Origin: Pseudophaeobacter flagellatus
Lineage (GTDB): Bacteria; Pseudomonadota; Alphaproteobacteria; Rhodobacterales; Rhodobacteraceae
Assembly (NCBI RefSeq): GCF_021228235.1
Contig: NZ_JAJQRG010000007.1
Span: 62,001-126,000, forward strand
Direction: 5' to 3'
DNA: 64,000 nt
Shown: piece by piece, positions 56,971 to 64,000 of the stretch
Layout: each line of letters opens with the position of its first letter
Position numbering within the stretch: the stretch's first letter is position 1
The notes under the pieces: model-generated
What the model saw: the letters and a program-made list of their open reading frames with translations, nothing else
Databases searched by the model: none
What the model was told of the DNA's origin: nothing
Translations under genes and position numbers: made by a program

Positions 56971-59475
56971 CTAGTACTGCCCACCCGACGTGATGGTGCC
57001 AAAGGTGGCCTTGGGGCCCAGAACCGCAGTCCCACCGCTTGAAGTGGTGACCTGACGCCCAGACTGTTGCACCTCTTCCAGAAGCGGCAGATCCGATCCC
57101 ATCGCAAAACCACCGTCAAAGGCGAGGCCAAAGATCGGCTCGGCTCCGTCGCGGAAATACTCTGCCACCACATGGGCGCCAGAGGCGCTGTCGGGCAGGC
57201 GCGCGCCTGTGTAGCGGTCGATCTTGATGAAATGACCGCCCTCAGGCACCTCAAACGGGCCACCGCCAAATTTCTCAGTCGCGACCTTCATGAATTGCTG
57301 GAAAACCGGGCCACACATGGTGCCGCCATAGGCACCGCGGCCCATGGGCCGTGGCTGGTCAAAGCCCATATAGCAGCCGGCTACGATATTGGAGGTAAAC
57401 CCAACAAACCAGACATCGCGGGAATCATTGGTGGTTCCGGTCTTGCCCGCCGTCGGCACCGGCAGGTCGATCACGCTAGAGGCCGTGCCGCGATCCACCA
57501 CACCCTTCATCATAGAACTGAGCTGATAGGCTGTAATCGGATCCATCACCTGTTCGCGGTTGGTGATAATACGCGGTGCCTGCCCCGCTGCCAGGCCCGG
57601 GGCGGAACAATCGACGCAGTCACGATCATCATGGCGATAGATGGTGCGGCCATAGCGGTCTTGCACCCGGTCCACCAAGGTCGGCTGCACCCGCTCGCCG
57701 CCATTGGCAAACATCGCATAGGCCGCCACCATTTTATACAAGGTGGTTTCTTCCGCCCCCAGCGAGTTGGCAAGGAAAGCCCCCATATTATCATAGACGC
57801 CAAAGCGTTCCGCATAGCCTGCAACCACCGGCATACCGACCTCTTGTGCCAGACGAATGGTCATCAGGTTCCTGCTCCGCTCAATCCCGGTGCGCAGCGG
57901 TGTGGGGCCATAAAACTTGTTGGAAGAGTTCTTGGGGCGCCACAGCCCCTGCGGGGTGTTGATCTCGATCGGGGCATCCACCACGATGGTCGCCGGGCTA
58001 TAGCCACTGTCCAGCGCGGCCGCATAGACAAAGGGTTTAAAACTGGAGCCCGGCTGCCGCTGCGCTTGGGTGGCGCGGTTGAACACCGAATGCTGGTAGG
58101 AAAACCCGCCCTGCATCGCCAGAACCCTTCCGGTGTTGACATCCATGGCCACAAAGCCGCCCTGCACCTCTGGCACCTGCCGCAGGGACCAGTGTTTCAG
58201 GCTGCCGTCTTCGGCGCGCACAGCGCGCACCAGCACCACATCGCCACGGCTGATATTATCCTTGAAGCTGCCCTTCATCCACTTGATATCATCGCGCGGA
58301 ACCTCGCCGGTGCCCTCTTCGCCTTCAACGCCAACGACCAGGGCCTTGTCGCCGACCTCCAGCGCAACCGCTGGCAGCCATTTGCCGCCAAGGGTGATGT
58401 CGCGCGGGACCTCTGCGGACGACAGCGCCTCGCGCCAGCTGGTTTCATCCGCCAGGTCTGTCTCTTCCAGGGTCACGCCAGTGCCAATCCAGACCCCGCG
58501 CGACCGGTCGTATTTCTGCAGGCCGGTGCGCAGCGCATCTGCCGCTTCGGTCTGCATCTCGACATCAATGGTGGCCCGCACTGAGAGTCCGCCGGTGAAG
58601 AATTCCCCCTCGCCAAAGTTTTCCGACAACTGGCGGCGAATCTCATCCGAGAAATAGTCGCGCGGCGGCAAGGTGGCGCGGAAACTGGGGAAATCACCAT
58701 TCTGCACCGAGCGCAGCGGCTCTTGGACTTCCACGTCATACACCGCCTGAGAGATGTAGCCGTTCTCGCGCATCTCTCGCAGCACATAGTTGCGGCGCGC
58801 CAGCAGGCGTTCCTTCTGGCGCACCGGGTGATAATCCGACGGAGCCTTGGGCATAGAGGCCAGCGCCGCCGCCTCATGTGGGGCCAGCTCGCCCAGGGTT
58901 TTGTTGAAATAGGTCTGCGCCGCAGCCGTCACACCGTAGGAGTTCTGCCCCAGGAAGATCTCGTTCAAATAGAGTTCCAGAATCCGTTCCTTGTCGAGCG
59001 TCTCCTCCAGTCGGGTGGCGAGGATGATCTCTTTAATCTTGCGCGCGGCCCGGCGGTCGCCGGATAACAGGAAGTTTTTCATCACCTGCTGGGTAATGGT
59101 CGAGGCCCCGCGCACATTATCCCCACGCGAACGCACCGCTTCAAAGGCAGCGGCGGCGATACCGCGAGCATCATAGCCATGGTGGCTATAAAAATTCTTG
59201 TCCTCGGCCGAGATGAAGGCCTGTTTCACCAGGTCGGGAATATCCGTTGACGGGGTGAAAAGGCGCCGTTCCTTGGCAAATTCGTCAATCATCCGCCCCT
59301 CGCCCGAATAGATCCGGCTGATGGTGGGCGGCTGGTACTGCGACAGGGATTCATGGCTGGGCAGGTCGCGACCATAGATCCAGAATACCGCCCCAAGGGT
59401 CAGCGCCACCATGGCAATGCCAAGGGTGATGGTACTAAAGATGGATCCAAAGAAGGATAGTATAAACCTGAGCAC
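56971..59475 (-). CDS. Penicillin-binding protein 1A
   Basis: An 834-residue class A PBP that polymerises glycan strands and cross-links peptides. An N-terminal membrane anchor (FGSIFSTITLGIAMVALTLGAVFWI) is followed by the GT51 glycosyltransferase (KQAFISAEDKNFYSHHGYDARGI, STITQQVMKN, YLNEIFLGQNSYGV). An OB-like insert (GKWLPAVALEVGDKALVVGV) precedes the transpeptidase with SSFK (QPGSSFKPFVYAA), SRN (IERSRNL) and KTGTTND. The start codon is a GTG at 59475 with AAAGG upstream. It lies between amiC and prfB on the same strand, the usual alphaproteobacterial order. Confidence 0.96.
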   Translation of the reverse strand: MLRFILSFFGSIFSTITLGIAMVALTLGAVFWIYGRDLPSHESLSQYQPPTISRIYSGEGRMIDEFAKERRLFTPSTDIPDLVKQAFISAEDKNFYSHHGYDARGIAAAAFEAVRSRGDNVRGASTITQQVMKNFLLSGDRRAARKIKEIILATRLEETLDKERILELYLNEIFLGQNSYGVTAAAQTYFNKTLGELAPHEAAALASMPKAPSDYHPVRQKERLLARRNYVLREMRENGYISQAVYDVEVQEPLRSVQNGDFPSFRATLPPRDYFSDEIRRQLSENFGEGEFFTGGLSVRATIDVEMQTEAADALRTGLQKYDRSRGVWIGTGVTLEETDLADETSWREALSSAEVPRDITLGGKWLPAVALEVGDKALVVGVEGEEGTGEVPRDDIKWMKGSFKDNISRGDVVLVRAVRAEDGSLKHWSLRQVPEVQGGFVAMDVNTGRVLAMQGGFSYQHSVFNRATQAQRQPGSSFKPFVYAAALDSGYSPATIVVDAPIEINTPQGLWRPKNSSNKFYGPTPLRTGIERSRNLMTIRLAQEVGMPVVAGYAERFGVYDNMGAFLANSLGAEETTLYKMVAAYAMFANGGERVQPTLVDRVQDRYGRTIYRHDDRDCVDCSAPGLAAGQAPRIITNREQVMDPITAYQLSSMMKGVVDRGTASSVIDLPVPTAGKTGTTNDSRDVWFVGFTSNIVAGCYMGFDQPRPMGRGAYGGTMCGPVFQQFMKVATEKFGGGPFEVPEGGHFIKIDRYTGARLPDSASGAHVVAEYFRDGAEPIFGLAFDGGFAMGSDLPLLEEVQQSGRQVTTSSGGTAVLGPKATFGTITSGGQY

Positions 59476-59614
59476 GGATGCGGCCTTTCTCGCGAGGTGT
59501 CGCCTATATAGGAGCCCGCAGGCGCGGGGTCAAAAGCCCAAACAGCGGAAAAACGCCATTGAAGGGGGAAAAACCACCGCAGAGACCCCAAAGATCACAT
59601 CTAGACTGGTGCGG

Positions 59615-60910
59615 CTATTGCCGGACCAGGGCGCGCTGCGCGTCATCCCGGATACGCCAATCGATCAACCCCTTCAAGATTGCCGCCGCAGTCTGGCGTC
59701 GCCAGGCAGGATTCTGCAGGTTGGCCAGGTCGCGGTCGCTAGACAGAAAGCCGATTTCAACCAGAACCGACGGGATATCAGCCGACTTCAGCACCGAAAA
59801 ACCGGCCGAGCGCTGTGGCTTGCGGTTGAGAGGACCGCCCTGCGCCTGCAATCCTGCCACCAGCGCCTGCGCCAGGGCAATGCTGCGCGGCTGGGTTTCC
59901 TGCCGGGCCAGATCCAACATCACTCCGGCCACCTTGTCATCTGTATGGCTCAGGTCGGTGCCCGACAGCAGATCAGCCCGGTCATGGCGTTCGGCCAGGC
60001 TGGCCGAGGCCGCATCCGTTGCCTCGGCTGACAGAGTATAGACGGTTGTGCCCTGCGCGTGGCCCTGGGTCAGGGAATCCGCATGCAGCGAGATAAACAA
60101 ATCCGCCCCAGCCTGATGGGCCAGCGCCGTGCGCCGCTCTAGCGAGACGAAGTAGTCGCCATCGCGGGTGACCTGCACTGCAAATTGACCGGATCGGACC
60201 AGAACCTCGCCCAGCTCCAGCGCGAATTGCAGCATCAGATCCTTTTCAACAATCCCCCCTGCCGCCTCGGCACCGGGATCAATACCGCCATGACCGGGAT
60301 CAAGCACCACCAAAAGGGGGGCGTTTTCATCTCGTTGCGGTGCAATATCCAGGGCCTGCGGCACCGGCAGATCCCAGCGTGCATCATGTGGCGCCCCTGA
60401 TACTCTGGCAAAATCTTCCGCATCGCTTGGCTTCAGCGAAATTTCAAGCACCGCCGCAGATGTCACCGGATCCACCGCAAGCGCCGCAGCCTCTACCGCC
60501 ATCGGCCTGGACAGGGCCAGCACCATGCGGGACCAGCCCGGCACATAGGTACCAAACTTGACCGATGTAATCTGCGCCCCCGACAGCAGCTCGTCAGATT
60601 TCAGCCCTGTCCAGTCGACCTCTTGAAAATCCAACACCAACCGGGGCGGCCCATCCAGGGTAAACAGCCGATAGGGCACGCCCTGGCTTAGCCCAAGGCG
60701 AATATCAGCGCCAGATCCCGCATCGGCAATGCGCGAAACGGCGGGATCGACGCGGGCCAGGCCGCTAAAGACCTGCCCGGCAGCGGCCTCCTGTGCGCGG
60801 GCCTCCGACATCATCAAGCCACTGCTGCCAGCCCCCATGCAGGCCAGCACCGCTGCCATCAAGAACGCCTTCAATCTGCCTTTTCCCATGCTCTGCTTTC
60901 TCTGTTTCAT
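59615..60910 (-). CDS. amiC: N-acetylmuramoyl-L-alanine amidase, AmiC type
   Basis: A 431-residue periplasmic amidase that cleaves septal peptidoglycan during cell separation. A signal peptide (MAAVLACMGAGSSGLMMSEARAQ region) precedes an AMIN domain (residues about 60-170, DIRLGLSQGVPYRLFTLDGPPRLVLDF). The Amidase_3 catalytic domain holds the zinc ligands in LDPGHGGIDPGA, VEKDL (Glu) and FISLHADS. The catalytic Glu lies near the end, in SVLVEIGFLSSDRDLANL. The GTG/ATG choice is simple: the ATG at 60910 has AGGGTG upstream; one at 60889 is also in frame. PBP1A follows 139 bp downstream. Confidence 0.94.
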   Translation of the reverse strand: MKQRKQSMGKGRLKAFLMAAVLACMGAGSSGLMMSEARAQEAAAGQVFSGLARVDPAVSRIADAGSGADIRLGLSQGVPYRLFTLDGPPRLVLDFQEVDWTGLKSDELLSGAQITSVKFGTYVPGWSRMVLALSRPMAVEAAALAVDPVTSAAVLEISLKPSDAEDFARVSGAPHDARWDLPVPQALDIAPQRDENAPLLVVLDPGHGGIDPGAEAAGGIVEKDLMLQFALELGEVLVRSGQFAVQVTRDGDYFVSLERRTALAHQAGADLFISLHADSLTQGHAQGTTVYTLSAEATDAASASLAERHDRADLLSGTDLSHTDDKVAGVMLDLARQETQPRSIALAQALVAGLQAQGGPLNRKPQRSAGFSVLKSADIPSVLVEIGFLSSDRDLANLQNPAWRRQTAAAILKGLIDWRIRDDAQRALVRQ

Positions 60911-60979
60911 GGCTGCACCCTATGCCAGAACGCGGCGCAAGCACAGCAGCCCTGCGCCCGGCGTTACCGCGCGCGGATT

Positions 60980-62125
60980 TCAGCCGCGCGTAGCCATGAA
61001 TTGGGCCAGCCGCGCCAACCCTTCGGTAATATCTTCGGTTGAACGCGCATAGGAAAACCGCAGTGTCGTCGCGCCGCGCACTGGATCAAAGTCCAGCCCA
61101 GGCGTCACGGCAACCCCAGCCTTTTCAAGAATTTCCGCCGCAAAGCTGCGGCTGTCAGAGGTCAGATCCGCCACATCGGCATAGACATAAAACGCCCCGT
61201 CCGGCGGCGCAATCTTGTCAAAGCCCGCTTTGGGCAACCCCTCAAGCATCAACTGGCGATTGCGCGCATAAACCGCTAGGTTTTCGCGCATCTCATCCTG
61301 ACTGTCCAAGGCCGCAAGGGCGGCCACCTGGCTGGCATGCGGTGCACATATAAACATGTTTTGCGCCAGCCGCTCGACCACCCGCACGTGATCTTCGGGC
61401 ACCACCATCCAGCCGACGCGCCAGCCGGTCATGGCAAAAAACTTGGAAAAGGAGTTGATCACATAGCAGTCGTCGGTCAGCTCCAGCGCGGTGACCGCCT
61501 TGGCCTCGTATTCTAGCCCGTGGTAGATTTCATCGGAAATGAAGGCAGCCCCCTGGGCCTGCGTCTCGTCGATCAGGCCCCCCATGGCGGCATGGTCCAG
61601 CATGGTGCCGGTGGGGTTGTTGGGCGACGCGACCATCAGCCCCGCCAGATCAAGCCCGGCCAGATCGGCTGCCACCGGCTGCAGCCGGTTTTCAGGCGCC
61701 GTTTCAATATCCACCGGGGTCAGCCCCAGCGCCTTGAGGATCTGGCGATAAGACGGATAGCCCGGCGCGCCAATACCAACCCGGTCTCCGCTGTCAAACA
61801 GCGCGGTAAAGCTGAGCAGAAACGCCCCGGAAGAGCCCGGTGTCACCACCACCCGCTCTGGGTTCAGATCGACATTGTACCATTCGCCATAGAGCTGCGC
61901 GATGCGTTGGCGCAGGGCGGGCAGCCCCAGCGCCACGGTATAGCCCAAGGCATTGTTTTCCAGCGCATCCGCCAGAGCGCGCCGCGCCGCCATTGGCGCA
62001 CCAGTTGACGGCTGGCCCACCTCCATGTGGATGATGTGGCGGCCCTTTTCTTCGGCCTGGCGGGCGGCCTCCATGACATCCATCACAATGAAGGGATCAA
62101 CGTTTGACCGACTTGAGTTTCGCAT
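60980..62125 (-). CDS. Class I/II aminotransferase (PLP-dependent)
   Basis: A 381-residue fold-type I aminotransferase of the AspC-like branch. It shows HIIHMEVGQPSTGAP, YTVALGLPALRQRIAQLY, SPNNPTGTMLDHAAM, ISDEIYHGLEYE and the PLP lysine motif NSFSKFFAMTGWRVGW. The C-terminal Arg for the carboxylate is in TLRFSYARSTEDI. Amino-group transfer to a 2-oxo acid is certain in kind, but the substrate is not. The ATG at 62125 with GGGAG six bases upstream is chosen over 62131. The divergent M48 gene starts only 22 bp away. Confidence 0.92.
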   Translation of the reverse strand: MRNSSRSNVDPFIVMDVMEAARQAEEKGRHIIHMEVGQPSTGAPMAARRALADALENNALGYTVALGLPALRQRIAQLYGEWYNVDLNPERVVVTPGSSGAFLLSFTALFDSGDRVGIGAPGYPSYRQILKALGLTPVDIETAPENRLQPVAADLAGLDLAGLMVASPNNPTGTMLDHAAMGGLIDETQAQGAAFISDEIYHGLEYEAKAVTALELTDDCYVINSFSKFFAMTGWRVGWMVVPEDHVRVVERLAQNMFICAPHASQVAALAALDSQDEMRENLAVYARNRQLMLEGLPKAGFDKIAPPDGAFYVYADVADLTSDSRSFAAEILEKAGVAVTPGLDFDPVRGATTLRFSYARSTEDITEGLARLAQFMATRG

Positions 62126-62147
62126 GCTCATCTCCCATGGTGCGCGC

Positions 62148-63500
62148 ATGACTTTTGACCGTTTCTCCCGCCTGGCGTCAATCCCGACCCTGATGTTTTG
62201 TGCCCTGCTGTATACCGCTGCCGCAGTGCAGGCGGCCTCTATCACCTTGTTGCGGGATGCGGATATCGAACAGGGCCTGTCTAGACTGGCTGCGCCTGTG
62301 CTGCAGGCCGCCGGGTTGAATGCAAAACGGGTGCGTGTGTTGGTGGTGAACGATTCACAGTTCAGCGCCTTTGTCTTGGACAGCCGGACGATCTTTTTGC
62401 ATTCTGGCCTGATCCTCAAAACCACCAGCCCCGAGATGCTGCAAGCGGTGATCGCCCATGAGGCGGCCCATATCAGCAATGGCCATCTGGCGCGGCGGAT
62501 GCAGAACATGCGCTCTGCCGGATCGGCGGCGGGGCTTGGCTTGGCGCTTGCCGCCCTGGCCGCAGCGAGTGGCGCCCCCGAGGCCGCAGCGGGAATTGCC
62601 ATTGGCAGCCAGACCTCTGCACTGCGGGGCTTTTTGTCCCATACCCGCGCCGAAGAATCCTCGGCTGATCGGGCAGCCGCCAGCTATCTCAAGGCGGCTG
62701 GGATCAATCCCCAGGGGCTGATCGATGTGCACCAGCTCTTTGCCGGACAAGAGGTTCTGAGCGCCGCCCACCAGGATCCCTACATGCGTTCGCACCCGCT
62801 TAGCCGGGATCGGATTCGCGCCGCCAAGGCCTTTGTTGCCGCGGCCGGTGCCGCCCCCGATCCCTCCCCGCAGGCAGACTATTGGTTTGCTCGGCTACGC
62901 GGCAAGCTATCCGCCTTTACGCGCGCGCCGAAATGGAGCCTGCGTCGCGCCACGGGTGAGAGCCATAAAGACATCCAGCTGATGCGCGAAGCCATTGCCC
63001 ATCACCGACGCCGCGATCTGTCAAAGGCGCTGCGCGCGATCAATGGGACCCTGGCAATCCGGCCCAACGATGCCTTTTACCATGATCTTAAGGGGCAGAT
63101 TCTGTTTGAACACCGTAACTGGAACGCCGCCAAAAATAGTCTGGCACGGGCGGTGCAGCTGGCCCCGTCGGATGCGCTGCTTCTGGCCAACTATGGGCGG
63201 GCGCAGCTCGCCGCCGGAGCGCCCCGCCAAGCTCTGAAGACGATGGAAAAATCCCGCAATCTGGATTTTCGCAATACGCTTTTGCTGCGGGATATGTCAC
63301 AGGCCTATGCCAAGACCGGTCAAAACGGAATGGCAGCCTTGGTAACCGCCGAACGCTATGCCCTTGCCGGGCGTATGGAAGATGCAGGCCTGCATGCCAA
63401 ACGTGCCGCCGCCCTCTTGCCGCGTGGTTCTGCCACTTGGCGGCGGGCCCAGGATGTCTTGGTGGCCTATGAACAAAGTCAGAAAAGGAAACGACGATGA
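62148..63500 (+). CDS. M48-family metalloprotease with TPR repeats (BepA-like)
   Basis: A 450-residue periplasmic protein. A signal peptide (IPTLMFCALLYTAAAVQAAS) is followed by a Ste24/M48 protease domain with the zinc motif HEAAH (H104, E105, H108) and the third ligand E170 (RAEESSADRAA). From about residue 280 there are TPR-like helices (AIAHHRRRDLSKALRAINGTLAI, AFYHDLKGQILFEHRNWNAA, LLANYGRAQLAAGAPRQALK). This is the architecture of BepA/YfgC, which surveys outer-membrane protein assembly. A longer start at 62124 is possible. Its stop overlaps the DsbA-family start (ATGA), so the two are coupled. Confidence 0.9.
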   Translation: MTFDRFSRLASIPTLMFCALLYTAAAVQAASITLLRDADIEQGLSRLAAPVLQAAGLNAKRVRVLVVNDSQFSAFVLDSRTIFLHSGLILKTTSPEMLQAVIAHEAAHISNGHLARRMQNMRSAGSAAGLGLALAALAAASGAPEAAAGIAIGSQTSALRGFLSHTRAEESSADRAAASYLKAAGINPQGLIDVHQLFAGQEVLSAAHQDPYMRSHPLSRDRIRAAKAFVAAAGAAPDPSPQADYWFARLRGKLSAFTRAPKWSLRRATGESHKDIQLMREAIAHHRRRDLSKALRAINGTLAIRPNDAFYHDLKGQILFEHRNWNAAKNSLARAVQLAPSDALLLANYGRAQLAAGAPRQALKTMEKSRNLDFRNTLLLRDMSQAYAKTGQNGMAALVTAERYALAGRMEDAGLHAKRAAALLPRGSATWRRAQDVLVAYEQSQKRKRR

Positions 63501-64000
63501 AATCTCTCTCACGCGGGGTCACTGGGGCCACAACCGCCCTGGTACTGGGGCTGGGCAGCCTGCCGGCGCAGGCCTTTGATCTGGGTGCCATGTCCAAAGA
63601 TGAACGCGCGGCCTTTGGCGCAGAGGTGCGTGCCTATCTGATGGAAAACCCCAACGTCATCATTGAGGCCGTCAACCTGCTGGAACAACAGCAGGCCGCA
63701 CAAGAGGCCAACCGCGATGAAGCCATGGTCACGGCCAATATGGAAGCGCTGTACAATGACGGCTATTCTTGGGTTGGTGGCAACCCCGAAGGCGATATCA
63801 CCCTGGTCGAATTCATGGATTATCGCTGTGGCTATTGCCGCAAGGCCGCCCCCGAGGTTGCCAAGCTGTTGCAGACCGATGGGAACATCCGCTTGATCAT
63901 CAAGGAATTTCCCATCCTTGGCGAAGCCTCTGTCTTTGCCTCGCGCTTTGCGGTGGCGACCAAGCAGGTGGCGGGCGACGACGCCTATGAACAGGTGCAT
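63497..64000 (+). CDS. DsbA-family thiol-disulfide oxidoreductase (partial)
   Basis: The first 168 codons of a gene that runs past the window edge. A signal peptide (GATTALVLGLGSLPAQAF) is followed by a helical leader (ERAAFGAEVRAYLMENPNVIIEAVNLLEQQQ), then the thioredoxin-fold start with the active site CGYC at 111-114 (FMDYRCGYCRKAAPEV). The long N-terminal helix and the CGYC centre fit the alphaproteobacterial DsbA/ScsC-like branch (similar to proteins annotated as BdbD or DSBA oxidoreductase). It works in periplasmic disulfide chemistry. It is coupled to the M48 protease, which suggests a shared envelope-quality role. The C-terminal half is not visible. Confidence 0.88.
   Translation, partial: MKSLSRGVTGATTALVLGLGSLPAQAFDLGAMSKDERAAFGAEVRAYLMENPNVIIEAVNLLEQQQAAQEANRDEAMVTANMEALYNDGYSWVGGNPEGDITLVEFMDYRCGYCRKAAPEVAKLLQTDGNIRLIIKEFPILGEASVFASRFAVATKQVAGDDAYEQVH

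Noticed and set aside
57067-58584. 505-codon plus-strand ORF opposite PBP1A
   Set aside because: It is antisense to a well-supported gene, its composition is His/Ala/Gly-rich as expected of a complement frame in GC-rich DNA, and no motif is visible.

Overview
The window reads as chromosomal DNA of an alphaproteobacterium of the Rhodobacteraceae (Roseobacter group). Reasons: GC-rich coding DNA, an amiC-PBP1A-prfB run, a prfB without the programmed frameshift, an alphaproteobacterial type A RNase P RNA, several families common in Rhodobacteraceae (DUF2852, DUF2927, DUF1127, RDD), and TRAP and dipeptide-type ABC uptake systems. The genus cannot be fixed from the sequence alone. No plasmid, replication-origin or CRISPR signals were seen.

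Layout. 1-6.6 kb: a partial aminohydrolase, a HisN-like phosphatase and an XRE regulator on the minus strand, then a quinone oxidoreductase, a LysR regulator, a DUF1127 protein, a BAX-inhibitor-like membrane protein and a GNAT enzyme. 6.8-13.5 kb: housekeeping (rpmG, rnpB, a cell-wall amidase coupled to an Excalibur lipoprotein, gatCA, a UPF0173 hydrolase, tag, tadA). 13.6-20.6 kb: an RluB-type pseudouridine synthase with a long disordered tail, then a co-directional run of XpaC, TelA, a DUF2927 lipoprotein, an SPFH-GYF_2 protein and a zinc-ribbon membrane protein. I read the run as an envelope-stress module, and it is the best candidate here for a little-described system. 20.7-33.5 kb: nitroreductase, dtd, a four-gene peptide/opine-type ABC importer with fused ATPases, a phosphodiesterase-like phosphatase, an HSL-type hydrolase, an acyl-CoA synthetase and an ABC exporter.

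33.8-39.3 kb: tRNA-Gly(TCC), ridA, then a scar of gene debris: two truncated genes joined tail to tail, and the early region of a Mu-like prophage. In it, 5' MuA sequence is fused to a MuB lacking its Walker A, followed by one frameshifted ORF and several intact small ORFs (HTH, HU, DUF3164). The debris ends in two 43-bp direct repeats. 39.3-41.3 kb: DUF2852, RDD and the aminoacyl-tRNA protein transferase bpt.

41.4-48.4 kb: a TRAP transporter (dctP, dctQ and an unusually large dctM) divergent from a Cache-domain histidine kinase and a NarL-type response regulator, which probably controls it. 48.4-51.2 kb: ilvIH behind a classic attenuation leader whose short peptide carries Leu-Val-Val-Ile-Val. 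51.3-64 kb: an OB-fold-like hypothetical protein, an HTH regulator, DUF2189, an amidase, prfB, PBP1A, amiC, an aminotransferase, an M48 metalloprotease with TPRs and a partial DsbA-family protein.

Functions are assigned from recognisable motifs and family resemblance. No database search was possible.
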